Source: Neoceratodus forsteri (taxonomy: Eukaryota; Chordata; Ceratodontiformes; Ceratodontidae). From it: a stretch of DNA of 64,000 nucleotides. Of this stretch, positions 21,463 through 33,204 are shown piece after piece. Position 1 is the stretch's first letter, and each line of letters starts with the position of its first letter. The notes under the pieces are model-generated. The model was not told where the DNA came from. It ran no database searches and saw nothing but the letters and a program-made list of their open reading frames with translations. A program made the translations under genes and the position numbers. The stretch lies in assembly GCA_016271365.2 (NCBI GenBank), contig CM057453.1, forward strand, positions 1,078,879,001-1,078,943,000, read 5' to 3'.

Positions 21463-21590
21463 GGTGAAGTTCTGCCGCTAAGTGCAGAATTCTGCCCGTG
21501 AAGTACGGAATTTTGCCAAAATTCTGCTGTTCAGTGGTGAAATTCTGTACTTCACGTGTGAAATTCTGCGCTTTGCAGCAGAACTTCACC
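21463..21590. repeat. Palindromic element with 55-bp arms
   Basis: The left arm (21463-21517, starting GGTGAAGTTCTGC) and right arm (21536-21590, ending GCAGAACTTCACC) are reverse complements with about 80% identity around an 18-bp loop. Within each arm, words like GCAGAATT and GTGAAGTAC are themselves repeated. No coding capacity. Confidence 0.7.
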
Positions 21591-21719
21591 ATTTCAAAGT
21601 TTCTGAATGTGGGAAAAACTTTGTGGAGCTCCACAGAGGCAAATTTTGGCTGCTTCACGGCAAATCCATCCACAAATTTTAACTTCACCACATCTCCAGG
21701 TACTATCAGTGGTTACGGT

Positions 21720-22505
21720 AATGTTCCATTAGTCACTCTCTAGTTGATGGGTGCCCCCTGTCGGTGATTAGCATGGTTAAGGATCTTGGCATTTTTCTTG
21801 TCGACCATCTTACCCTTGAACAACAGGTACAATCAGCCATTGGAGCCAGGTTTTTCCATCTCTGGAATATCTCCAGGATCCATCCGTTCTTGATGCCTGC
21901 TAACTGGCTATGATCATCCATGCCTTTGTTACCAGCAGACTTGATTATTGTAATGCCCTTTATCTAGGGCTGTCTGGAGGTTTGATGTATTGACTGCAGC
22001 TAGTGCAGAATGCTGTGGCCAGGATGTTGATGGGTACCTCTATGAGGGGTCATGTCAATCCTTTTCTGTGCGCTCTGCACTGGCTGCCTGTGAGTTGAAG
22101 CATCACCTTCAAGATATGCTTTTTAACTTAGAAGACCCTACATGGTTCAGGACCTGACTACCTTAAAGAGCTCCTGGTTCCATACTGTCCTATCTGCCCC
22201 CTGCACTCTGCCGAGACTGGTCTGCTGATCGTACTCTCTTCTCACCTCAAGAGATCTGGTGATAGAGCATTTGGTACAGCAGCACCATTGTAGAATTCTC
22301 TTCTACCATATATTTGTGCAGCCAGTATGGTGGAGGCCTTTAAAGCCTTTTTAAAAACATTCTCTTTCGAGAGGGCTTTTAATTTTCTTTGAAAATTTGA
22401 TTTTATCTGTTGGGATGTTTTATTGAAATTTGGTCATTTTATTATGTCTTGTATAGCACTCTGAGTCCCTGGATAGAACACTATATAATAAAATGTTCCT
22501 TGCCT
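21720..22505 (+). mobile_element. L2-A: 3' part of an L2-clade LINE
   Basis: The forward frames read the C-terminal third of an L2 ORF2: KDLGIFLVDHLTLEQQVQSA near 21780-21840, a run matching the L2 signature HAFVTSRLDYCNALYLGL near 21915-21970, LQLVQNAVARMLMGTS near 21995-22040, ALHWLPVS near 22075-22095, and AFGTAAPLLWNSLL near 22265-22310. About 130 bp of 3' untranslated sequence follows, ending in a short CCTTG-type repeat at 22495-22508. It is 5'-truncated, with stops and shifts. The RT catalytic core is absent. Confidence 0.85.
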
Positions 22506-22960
22506 TGCCTAGAATCATGCAGTACTGGACTACAATGTCTTTCACATTACATATATCCCTGGAGGGTGACCAACAGAACATTAAAATAACCATTGTCATG
22601 CTTTATTGCTTAATTTTTATATTACTACACCACTTTACAAAGTTCTCTGGGACTGGGGGGGAGGATGGTGCTAGAGGGTGGTGGACATACTGAATCTGTT
22701 TTTTCAACTACAGTAAGTATTGCCTTTACTCACTTACAGGATAACAAGGCTTACACAGTATAACACCATGCACCGCCTTGTTAGTTTGTCATTATCATCC
22801 TCCCCTACCTACCCCTACCAATCCAAACAACAGCATTATGAGAGATGTACAGTTAAGGGCAGTCATGCCTGGCAATTTCTGCTTGTGGGTTCACAATTCA
22901 AGAAACAATTTTCTTTAAATTTTATTACCACTGGTGCATACTGCTTGGTCAGTCAAATTC
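22506..22960. other. Unassigned non-coding sequence
   Basis: No domain or repeat structure is recognisable between L2-A and CR1-D. Confidence 0.4.
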
Positions 22961-22967
22961 TGAAGTT

Positions 22968-23890
22968 ATGAACATATGAACATACAAAACTGCCAGCAGA
23001 TACAGGCCAGATGGACTATCAAGTCTGCTCGATTGTGCAACTAGCAGTCCCTTAGACTGCAGCTGCCCCCCCACTCCTGTCTGCATCTCCGAGTTCATGC
23101 CCATGCTTTCTGATTCCCCCCATGTCCACTTGGTGACCTTCCCTCTGACCCTGTCCCATCCCTTCTTAAAACTGCCCACCAATTTTAAGGATACCACCTC
23201 TTCTGGAACTGCATTCCACCTTGTCACTACCCTTTTGGTGAAATAGTGCCTTCTCATTTCCCTCCTGAATCTGCCACCCTCCAATCTCAGACTGTGTCCC
23301 CTACCATCTCTCTCACCCTATGACTTAAAATTCCCTCTGTCCCAGTCCAGTTTAAGCCTTTCATGTATTTAAATGTTTCTATCATATCCCCTCTATCCCT
23401 CCTTTCTGCCAGGGAGTACATGTCAAACTCCCTTAGCCTCTCCTCGTAGGGTTTGTCTTCCAGACCTAGGATCATCCTAGTTGCCCTGCGTCAGACTCCT
23501 TCAGCAATTTAGCATCCTTCTGTAGGTAAGGTTGTCAGAACTCCACACAGTACTTCAGGTGCTGCCTCACCTATGACCTGTACAGTGGCAGGAATACCTC
23601 CCCTCTCCTGGAGATAATTCCTCTGGCAATACACCCCAACATCTTATTAGCTTTAGCTGCCGCTTTCCAGCACTACACTGAGTGGTTCATTTGCCCTGTT
23701 ATTATCACCCCAAGATCTTTCTCCTCCTCAGTAGTGTCTAAGTGTACCCCTCCTAGCTGATAACAATTCCTTGGGTTCCTTGCTCCCAAGTGCAGGAACT
23801 TACACTTCTTCACATTGAATCCCAGTCACCATGTGTCTGACCAGTGCTCAAGCATAGTTGTACTTCTGCATGCCCTGGGAAGTTATGCAC
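22968..23890 (-). mobile_element. CR1-D: 3' part of a CR1 LINE
   Basis: The reverse strand reads the C-terminal end of CR1 ORF2. From 23475 the frame has EDKPYEERLREFDMYSLAER and GDMIETFKYMKGLN, then RREMRRHYFTKRVVTRWNAV and PEEVVSLKLVGSFKKGWD from 23280. The same blocks end CR1-F (61150-61440). The 3' end is a short tail with the 8-bp repeat TATGTTCA (plus strand 22968-22986), a CR1 hallmark. It is 5'-truncated near 23890. Confidence 0.87.
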
Positions 23891-25015
23891 TTGGGTGCTT
23901 CTTCTGCCTAAACCAGCCATGTTTGGTAATGAGGCACATACAGTAGTCCTACCTAAATCTTACTGCCAAACATTTGGATGATGATTCTTTTTTTTTATCA
24001 ACTATAGAAATCAACAAATATTTATATTTATTTGCTATCAAGCAATTGTTTTCTATGCTATTGAACGAATCATACATCTGTTATGTATTCAACATAAAAG
24101 TCTTCAATACTAGGGTTGCGTTGAATTATGAAAGCCAATAGTTGTGGAATTTCAAAGGAAATTCCTAACATTTCCACAAAATGCTACACAATTCCATGTT
24201 TATTTGGTCATAACGCAGTCATTTATTAAGCTAAGGACCTGGTATTTGGCATACTTACTTGCAGTTGTGTGCCCATAGCCCATGACAAATGTTATGATAT
24301 TTTGACAAGTAGTATTAATCTTATAGGGGCCAAGTTCTGGCATTTTATTTGTTGGCAGAAATGTTTAGAAGCTATTTAGCCGCTTATAAGGTGGTCACCC
24401 TTGGAGCTAGATATATGGCAATTAGCATTCAGAACCATCTTGATAGTGTCATAAATACTATTAAATACGGAAACATTCAGTTTAGTAATTTTCAAGTTAC
24501 AGGAGTGCATCATTTTACTAGATAATTATTTGTGAAATTTTGTGGAAACGTTCTAAATGCAGATGTTTGCAACTTCCCCGTGGTTGAAGACATAACTATA
24601 ATTTGGCATTTTATTGCTCCCCGTACAATGCACTCTTGGCTATTTTGGTCGTCCCATTGCATTGATTCCTGAGGTTCCTACAGTACATGCATTCCAGTCA
24701 GCTATATTAGATGATGCTTTATAAGCTCACCAGCACTTGTTTCAGGCCTTATACAGGGAGAGGATGTCAACATGCAGCCATCACATGGCAGTAACTCTAA
24801 CTCTCCTCTTAGTCAGAAGTGGAAACTCATCATAGACCTTAGTGTTACAGGCCTAAACAGGGTCACGGCACAGTTGAGGGCACTCAAGGTGAGAATAGGG
24901 GACCACTCAATTAAAGATAGTTCAGTGAGGAGGGAGGGGGAGTCTAAGTTGTAGAAATCCTACGATGAGAGTAGGTTTGGAGGGGCTTTGGGAGCCCAGG
25001 CCTTTCACAAGCAGT
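23891..25015. other. Unassigned non-coding sequence
   Basis: I see no protein domain, long tandem repeat or convincing foldback here. A 60-codon forward frame at 24772-24954 has no family motif. The first L1-A sequence I can align to L1-C starts near 25017. Confidence 0.4.
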
Positions 25016-25438
25016 AGGTGGGGGCTTGGTCACTCAGAACATTAGGGATCATGCCAGCTAGTGGGTTTCTGTGTTCTGTTACTCAGCATCCTATCCAGGA
25101 GGGAGGGAAGCTCCCCTTTTTTCAAGTGAAGGGTACGGGCATGATTTGGCCACCAATAAAATGGCAGCCTAATTCCTGAGCTCTTCCGAATCTGGTGAAA
25201 ATCCACGGTCGTCTGGCCTAGTCCCGGAATGTAACTCAACAAAAAGTGCCTAATATCACTCAGGTAACCATCCCCAACTGTCCTGTGTGACTTTTTTGTG
25301 GTTCTATGGTGCATTAGTGCTTCTACAGGTGCCGGTACTCGTGAGTCGCTCGATCAGGTAGGCCATGGAGGCCTTGGCTTTATTATTCCCAGACATCTAC
25401 CTAGCTCTGCTTACTAATGTGCCCACTCAGTTCTTCAC

Positions 25439-26600
25439 ATGTTCCAGCTCCTCAGCCCCTCTCAGACTGGGATGGCATCGGGAGGATCCATGACTGGTCT
25501 ACCATTCTCACTGCCTGCAGCCCCACAAAATACATCAGTGGGGGACTCACTAAGCTACATCACCCACATGCTTGAGGCTCTGTTGTCATGGGTGGACAAC
25601 ATAAATTCTACTCTCATGGGTACCACCACTGATGTGCACCAGCTACAAGATTGACTTAACATGGCAGAGTAGTAGGTGGAAACCCTAGAGCAACAGCAGG
25701 CTAAACTCCAGCAATAAGTGTTGATACAGGATGAGAAGTTAGGGGTCTTGCTAACCAGGGTGGAGGACCAAGAAAATAGAGGGAGGCATAATAACCTCCA
25801 AATTATTGGAGTTACAGAGGGCTCTGAAGGTGTATCTATGGAGGAATTTCTTAATGAAACACTCCCTGTGATGTTAAGGGGGCACTGGAGAGGTCCAGTG
25901 GAGGTCAAAACAGCCCACCGCATCACCTAGAGGAAGGACAAACTGGCGCAGTCCCCGAGGCCTATAGTGGCATATCTACTCAGATATCCAACTAAGGAGC
26001 GCATACTGCTGGTAGCCCAGGACTTGGGGGAATCAGAATGCAAGGAGCGGCAATTTCTTTTTATAGAAACTTTGCACAAGAAACAGCCAGCAAGTGCCAT
26101 GTCTATGGTCCCCTGAAAAAATTTCTTGCTGCTCATCCTTTCTACTAAAGATTCAGAGGACTCACCAAGCTCCTAGTGTCCAAGGAGGGGAGAGAGATGC
26201 TTGCAGACAGTCCCATTGAAGTGAAGCATTGAATTTTCAAGCTTTGGCCTAATCTGACCGTCCAGCCTACATCACCCAGAAGGCTATGGGACCCATCTGT
26301 CTCATCTGCAACTATTAGGAACTCTGAATCTGGCAGACAATCTCCAGAGGACCGCTTTGCAACTGGACCAGGTCCCTCTATTAATGGTTCCCCCTGGACA
26401 AGAAATCCACCTCGCACAGTGCCTCTGCTACATCTAGCACTGTTGCTACCTCTGAACAGATATTCCTCCCTCCTAGACCTACAGCTACCTTCCTAACAAC
26501 ACCTTCAGACCCTATAATTGCCACCTTGAACTCTTTGAATAGCCCTCAACTGCTTCCAAGGAGCAGTGCGGATCCTACTGGCTGAACTCTGGAGTACATT
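25439..26600 (+). pseudogene. L1-A ORF1 relic
   Basis: The frame starting at 25439 has DSLSYITHMLEALLSWVD (25545-25600), also found in L1-C ORF1 as DSLSYITQMLEALLVRVD. A helical, Gln-rich stretch follows, then RVEDQENRGRHNNLQIIGV at 25757-25813, the L1 ORF1 RRM signature, and VEVKTAHRIT at 25901-25930. The C-terminal domain reads IVAYLLRYPTKERILLVAQD near 25960-26020. Stops at about 25653, 25670 and 25930 and later ones show decay. The last 400 bp to the CR1-E junction are barely recognisable. Confidence 0.8.
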
Positions 26601-26629
26601 TTTATATTGACGTCATGCTGGATTTCATA

Positions 26630-29380
26630 CTGGAATTTTAAGGAAGTTAAGGAGGCATAGCCCATATAGACTTCCCCCACAATTCAGTGGTGGTAACATG
26701 CATCACCAACTTCAACAAAATACCTATCCAACCTTTTTTTAAATATCTCAAGACTATCCACATCCACCACCTCTTGTGGCAGTCTATTCCACATCCTAAT
26801 TACTCTGTGCTTGAAACTATTCCTTCTCAATTCAGTCCTACTCATTTCTTCCCTCAGTTGCCTATTATGTACTCTCAAATGATATGATTTTTACCCTCAT
26901 CTCCAATCCCAATTCCAATTTAAGATCATCATCCCCTAATGCCTTATATAATAACAATAAGTCTCCCCTTGCCCTTCTATTAACCAATGACCACAATCCC
27001 AACTTATCCAGTCAATCCTCATATGAGATTCCCTGACAACCTGGAACTAGTCTGGTGAATGCTGTCAGGGGCCCCTCCATTAATTTAATATCCTTAATAA
27101 GGAACGTGCATGAGACAGTGGAGCAATAGTCCAAAGTAGGCCTAACCATAGTCTTATACAGCGGTGACAAAACCTCATTACTTCTTGATTGAAAACCCCT
27201 TCTTAAACAATGTACCAGCTGCATAGCTTTATGTGATTTTATTTTACTATGGGCACTATTTTTAGGTAATTTTGAATATAAACCCCTAAGTCTTTTTCAC
27301 ACTCTGAAACCTTCAACCTAAGACCCTACATGTAATATGTTTGCTGGATATTATGTCTACCAAAATGCATGATAATGCATTTTTCCTTATTTAAACTCAT
27401 CCCATTTATGTTTACCCATTCCATAATATGAATTCAATCCTGTCCGAAAATTAATCTATCGCTGAATGTATCAACTATTCCCCCAACACTGACATCATCT
27501 GCAAATTTTATTAGCTTGTTGTTACATACAACTGCCAAATCACTCATAAAGACACTAAACAACAATGGACCCAGCACTGAACCCTGGGGAACCCCACTCC
27601 CCACCCTTAATGGTTCTGACAAATGACCCTGTATTCTCACCTGTTGCTGCCTATTTATTAACCATTTTTCAACCCATCATACAATAATTGAATCAACCCC
27701 CATACTAATAAGCTTTTCAATAATCTTACAATGTGAAACCGTATCAAATGCTCTACTAAAATCGAGCATCACCATGTCCACATTCTTTCCTTCATCAATA
27801 CTCTTACTGATATACTCATAGAAGGTGATAAGATTTGTTTCATATGATCTGTTGGTCACAAAACCATGCTGTCTTTTATCTATTAACCCCGCACTTGTCA
27901 TAACATCAGTAATAGCTTCACTCAAAATGCCTTCAATAATCTTCCCCACAACAGAGGTTAAGCTCACCGGCCTATAATTCGTTGCCTCACTCTTTTTTTC
28001 TTTCTTGTAAATTGGCATCAATATGCCAGTTTCCACATTTCTGGCACCAACGCCTCAGCCAATGACTTTTGACCCAACTTAGTAATAACCAGTGTCAGCT
28101 CGTCCCCCAACTCCTTTAAAAAATACAGATAAATCCCATCCGGTCCTGCTGCCTTCTCAGCCTTCAAACATATAATCCTTTTCTTCCCCCTTTCTTCAGT
28201 TATAATTTATTTTGGGTCCAATGTACCTATACCCAAATGCCCCTTTTCTGTGACCCCATCATATTTCTTATACACCGCTCCAAAACATTTACTAAATTAA
28301 TTTACCATATATTTTGGCTCTGAGGTCACAACCCCATTTATAGTCAATGGACCAACCTTACTACCTCCTCCCCTTTTACTATTCACATATGCATAAAAAC
28401 TTTTGCTATTATCCTTACCCATTGCCAATCTAAATTCAAGCTGTTTTTCTTGAATTTTTAATTTCCTTCTTTAGTTGTTTCAGTATATTCCTGTACCTAT
28501 TTCGAGATGCTACTGATTTGCATTTCTTCATTTTCTGAAACATTACTTTCTTTTTTCTACCAAATCTTATTATAGATCTTGTGAGCCATGGTGGCTTTTT
28601 ACCTTTGTGGTTATATGCATTTCTTTGTGGGATATACCTATCAATTATCTCATTTATTATATCTGAAAAAATTCCCAAGATTCTTTCATAGTTAGATCCT
28701 TCATCATATCCTCCCAATCAATTTTGCTCAACCTGTTTCTCACAGCTGTATAGTCCTCCCATTATAGAGATGTTGTACAGTACTCCCCTTCACTATCTCA
28801 GTTTCCCAAACCATCCTAAAACATATAGAATTGTGATCACTTGTACCCAATTGTGGTTGAATACTAATCTGTTGAATAACATCAGGTACATTTGTTAGAA
28901 TAGCATCCAATACATTTTCTCCCCTTGTAGCCTCCTGAATGCATTGTTGAACCATTAACTCTTCCTGCACTCTACAATCTAAATTGCTTCCTGCCTTTTG
29001 TTCTCCCCATTTAATGTTGGGCATATTTAAATCCCCCATTAGCACCATATCATTGCTTTCAGCCAAAGCCACAACATACTCCACAAAAGCTTTGGTTTCC
29101 TTCATACTAGTATCAGGTGCTCTATAAAATGCTGACATCCTACATTTTTTCCCCTTTGTACCCAACAATTCAACAGTAACAATTTCAGTACTGCCTAAGT
29201 CACAATTATCATCAATAACCCTTACTTCTACTTTATCACTAATAAATAGAGCTACCCCCACCCCTTTTCCCTTCTCTGTTGTTATTTCTCAATCTATAAC
29301 CAGGTATCTGCTAATGCCATAAACTCTCATTTGACCACCAGGTTTACACAACCCCTTAATATTAATTAATCAGCTTGTAT
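26630..29380 (-). mobile_element. CR1-E: CR1-clade LINE inserted in L1-A
   Basis: The reverse strand gives most of a CR1 ORF2: endonuclease C-half (29261-28740), linker (28717-28436), reverse transcriptase (28036-27434), thumb region (27224-27012) and C-terminal end (26878-26684). It is about 2.7 kb and 5'-truncated within the endonuclease. It belongs to a CR1 lineage different from CR1-F judging by residue differences. No clear TSD was seen, which is normal for CR1. Confidence 0.85.
26684..29300 (-). pseudogene. CR1-E ORF2 relic: endonuclease plus reverse transcriptase
   Basis: Visible blocks are VALFISDKVEVRVIDD near 29210-29261, MGDLNMPNIKWGEQ near 29000-29045, and GTSDHNSICFRM near 28805-28845 (the catalytic SDH of the endonuclease). 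Next come KKPPWLTRSIIRFGRKKK near 28545-28600, NYRPVSLTSVVGKIIEG near 27935-27990, and VMLDFSRAFDTVSH near 27725-27770 (motif A). SGVPQGSVLGPLLF near 27555-27600 is motif B, and IKFADDVSVGG has intact FADD at 27494-27505. WNRLPQEVVDVDSLEIFKKR near 26725-26790 closes the protein. The catalytic residues remain, but stops and shifts separate the blocks. Confidence 0.87.
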
Positions 29381-30299
29381 GCATTTTGTTTATTATGTCT
29401 GGTAAGGCTGTGCATCTCCCAAAGGGCTATATACGCCAATACTTTTACAAGCCAAGTAGGCTGATCTACCACCATATGGGCTTTTCCAGGCCATGAAGCC
29501 AATGCTACTTTCTGGTGCCGGGCTAATTCTATGCCACCCCCTTGTTCCCTGGGAATAACTAGGCTACATTATTCAGCCTTGATGCCTCCATATTGGCTGG
29601 CTCCCCATATCATATTGCAGCTACAGGTTACTATAGTAAGCAATACTCTGTTCACAGACAAACCAGCCCTAATAGTGTTCGATTGGGGTGGCTATCCAAA
29701 TCCCTTCCCCTTTTCTCTTTTTCTTCCTGGCTTCCCTTCCTACTTCCCAACTCCCTGCCCTCCCCCCCCAGAGTTTATGTTAGGTATCCAGGGATTGGCT
29801 ACAGGATGAGGAGAAGCAAGTTTCTCTTGGTTGTCTTCCTCCTCTCCTGCCCTTGAGCATTGAAGCCTGTGTAGCTGAGGATACTTCTTTCCTCTGTACC
29901 TTCCTTCACCAAAGCCTCTTTTGTTCTTAGCATACGAACGCTTGTTAGAATTGTTGTAGTGTCCTTGCCTGGTCAGGTATTCAGATCCAGGTAGGGTTGC
30001 AATAACTGTGTTGTGTTTAATACTGTTAGTAGTACTGTTCATAAATTCTCTTGTCTCTCCTTGCAGATTTTGTGCATTCTCTGTTACTGTTATAACCTGT
30101 GACTAAACTGTTCTTTGTCTTGGTACATCTTCAGAACATTCCTTTTAAAGCAGTGCAGTTATTCCTCCCTGGTACTTAGCAGCAAACCATTATTGTCAAG
30201 AATCAGGTTTGCAACCCCTGAGTTCTACCCCCTGGGTTTCCCTACTCACTTTACCTCTAGTTGGGTAAGCACCCTGTCATTTTCTACCTGTGAGCCACT
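29381..30299 (+). other. L1-A inter-ORF region
   Basis: This lies between the CR1-E 5' end and the ATG of L1-A ORF2. L1-C has a comparable untranslated stretch between its two ORFs. Frames here (for example 29531-29809 and 29740-30042) are not recognisable proteins. A pyrimidine-rich tract precedes AG near 29770. Confidence 0.45.
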
Positions 30300-32905
30300 A
30301 TGGCTGCCTCCAAGGTTCAAGGCCTACGTTCGGTATCGTGGAATGTTAAAGGTCTCAACCATCCCATAAAGTGCACTAAGGTCATTCAGTACCTCCATTC
30401 CCTTCACACAGACATAGCCCTTTTACAAGAAATGCACCTCCTCAGTAGATCCATTCCCTGGCTTAGAAAATAATGAGTAGGTGCTGTTCATGCTAGTTCT
30501 GCCACTTCCAAATCCAAAGGGGTTGCTATCCATATCCGCCAGTCTAGCACGTGGGTAGTTGAGGAGTCCTGGTCTGACTGTCAAGGTCGGTAGGTTTTAG
30601 TTAGACTGGCCTCCCCCACTGGGAAATTGATTCTGGGCAATGTGTATACTCCCAACATTGATCAAGCAGACTTTTTTCCCAGCCTGAGCCAAGCCATTTC
30701 CACCTAAGAGCAGCCTAATGCTACCACCTCCCTACTATTAGGAGGGGACTTTAATTTGGTATCCAATATATTCTTAGATAAGTCCAAACCCACCCCCCGA
30801 CACATCCTAAAGCTCATGTGGCCCTACAAGACCTGCAAGAAGAGTGGGTTCTAATAGATGTCTGGAGGGGTGACAACCCTTCTGGGCAAGACTACTCCTA
30901 TTTCTATCCCTCCCAAGGGGTACATAGCCACATTGACTACTGGCTAGCCACCAAAGCAGCATCAGGTGGAGTCTCTTATAACTCCATAGCTAGTATCATC
31001 ATCTCAGATCACGCACCTGTGCTCACCACCTATACTCCTTTGGAGCATCAGTCCACTGGTACGAGATGGATATGTAACCCCATACTATTCAAAGATCCTG
31101 AATTTAAACGAGCTATGCTAAAAGCCACTCAGGATTACTTTGTTCTCAACTCAGCCTGTGGTGTTTCTGCTAGCACAGTATGGGAGGCCTTTAAAGCTAA
31201 CCTCAGGGGCCATATTATCACTTTTGCAGACCATCTGAATAAAACCCGGAAACAATCTGTGGACTTGTTACAATCAGAACTTACTGGACTAGAGATGTGC
31301 TTTAAGGCCTCCCCTGCTGCTGTTAGAGATGCATCTCTGACCTGCAGATTAGTAGGGTTCAAATACCAAATTAATGCTCTGCTGCACCTCAAAGCAGAAT
31401 GGCTTTTGCTTAGATCGATGCACACTTATTGGGAGGGGGGCAAAGGTGGTAAGCTTCTCACCTACCAGTTGCATAAGCAACATATTTCTGCCAAAATTCA
31501 TGCCCTCCACACCACCTCAGGCTCTATCACCACTGACCCTGGCGGTATCAGCAAGATTATGAGGTTCTTCTACCAGTCCTTGTACAAATCCCAATCCTGC
31601 CAGTCACCAACACAGCTGTCCCAAGGCCTTAATCAGTTTTGTCAGCATTTTACTATACCTACTTTGTCATCTGACCAAGTCACTCTTTTAGATACTCTGA
31701 TCACTGTCTCTAAGATACGACAGGCTTTGTCTCAAATGGCCAAGGGGAAAGCCCCAGGACCTGACGGGATGACTGTAGAATTATATCAACCCTTGGAACA
31801 AGAGATTGTCCAGCCACTGTTGCTAGCACTGCAGGATGCTCAATCCTCAGGCTGTCTCCCCACCATGATGAAGGAAGCCCTCATTACGCTCCTACCTAAG
31901 AAATCCAATGACCCCCTTGATTGCGCTAATTTCCAGCCTATATCTTTACTACCTGTGGACACTAAAATCTTAGCCAAGATTTTAGCCACTAGAATGCATA
32001 GTGTCCTCACCTCCCTAATACATCCATCTCAGGTGGGGTTCATGCCAGGTAAGGTGGGCTCCGACAACACCAGGTTACTACTCAACCTGAAATGGATAGC
32101 GGCTAGGTCCAGGATCCCTATGGCTGCTCTAGCTGTTGACTTCTCTAAAGCATTTGATTCTATTGAATGGAACTATTTATACAAAGTCCTCCTTCTATAT
32201 GGCTTTGGGCCTCAGTTCTGCCTCTGGGTTTCGACACTCTATAACTCCCCCATGGCCAGAGTTTTAATGAACTCAGACATCTCCACCTCTTTCCCTCTTT
32301 ATAGAAGTACTCATCAAGGGTGCCTTTTGTCTCCCCTTCCTTTTTTGGTTGCCCTGGACCCGTTGATTAGGGCACTGGCTAGTGCTGACAATCTCCTGGG
32401 TATCCCAGTGCATGGTAATTCATATGTAGTGGCGGCATACGCCAACGATCTTTTACTCACCATGTCTCATCCTCAACAGTCCCTCCCAGTGGTGCTGTCA
32501 GTCCTTTAAGACTTTGCTTTACTCTCCAGGCTGCAGGTTAATCAGTAGAAAACCACTCTAGCCCCCCTTAATTCACTCGGCACATAGGAGTGTCTTCGGG
32601 GCACTGAACTGAGCTGGGCGGCCTAAGGTTTCACCTATCTTGGACTCTAGATCACTACCAGTTAGGCGGACTTTGAATCCTCCAATTTTGGCCCCCTCTT
32701 AAAGCAACTAAATGCAGAAGTGGAGAGTTGGTGTAAGTTACACTTATCACTACCTGGCAAAGTGGCCACTGTCCGTATGCTTCTTCTCCCCAGAGTTTCA
32801 TATTTGTTCAATAACCTATCAATTCACCTCTCTCCCAAACTATTCTCCTCCCTTGAGAAGTTGGTAGCTTCCATTTTGTGGGATGGAAGGGCCCATAGGT
32901 GAGGG
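30300..32905 (+). pseudogene. L1-A ORF2 relic, N-terminal part: endonuclease and reverse transcriptase
   Basis: ORF2 begins at the ATG at 30300 (SVSWNVKGLN at 30333-30362, ALLQEMHL at 30417-30440) with a stop soon after. The endonuclease continues with YTPNIDQADFF near 30650 and LLLGGDFNLVSN near 30740. From 30818 to 32509 the frame is open for 563 codons, the longest in the window. It covers HIDYWLA, IISDHAPVLTTY, GKAPGPDGMTVELYQ (31747-31791), AALAVDFSKAFDSIEWNYL (32122-32178) and THQGCLLSP (32311-32337). The catalytic YADD reads YAND (32438-32449), so one essential Asp is lost. Sequence runs to ILWDGRAHRW, where the hAT begins. Confidence 0.9.
32898..32905. repeat. Left 8-bp target-site duplication of the hAT
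   Basis: GGTGAGGG here and GGTTGGGG at 45738-45745 match at six of eight positions. Eight base pairs is the hAT TSD length. L1-A sequence continues after the second copy. Confidence 0.6.
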
Positions 32906-33139
32906 CAGTGACCGCGTTAGCAAGCGCCCAGAGAAAAAAAGATATGCGTTTGTAATTTTGGGTGCACTTCTGATGTGTGCATGCATCTGTGTGGATGTGC
33001 TGTGGCTTATTATAGTTACACTGGCTGCACTTCAGACAGCAGGAAAGAGGGCGAACTTTGAAGTGTGGGTTGGTGCATCAGGGGAAAAAAACATTGTTAC
33101 AAAGGAAAAAATGGCTAGAAAGAATGTGATTGGTGGTTA

Positions 33140-33200
33140 AGAAAAGCTGTTGTTTTTCCACCAATCACTTCAAACTATGAGCTGTCTATAAGATCCATCA
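33140..33200 (+). promoter_or_regulatory. Possible transposon promoter: paired CCAAT boxes and TATA-like box
   Basis: GTGATTGGTGG (33127-33137) and CCACCAATCAC (33159-33169) form a perfect inverted pair of CCAAT boxes. A TCTATAAG word near 33185 and an E-box CACGTG near 33198 follow within 40 bp. The spacing is promoter-like and this sits 220-290 bp inside the hAT end. There is no transcript evidence. Confidence 0.35.
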
Positions 33201-33204
33201 CGTG

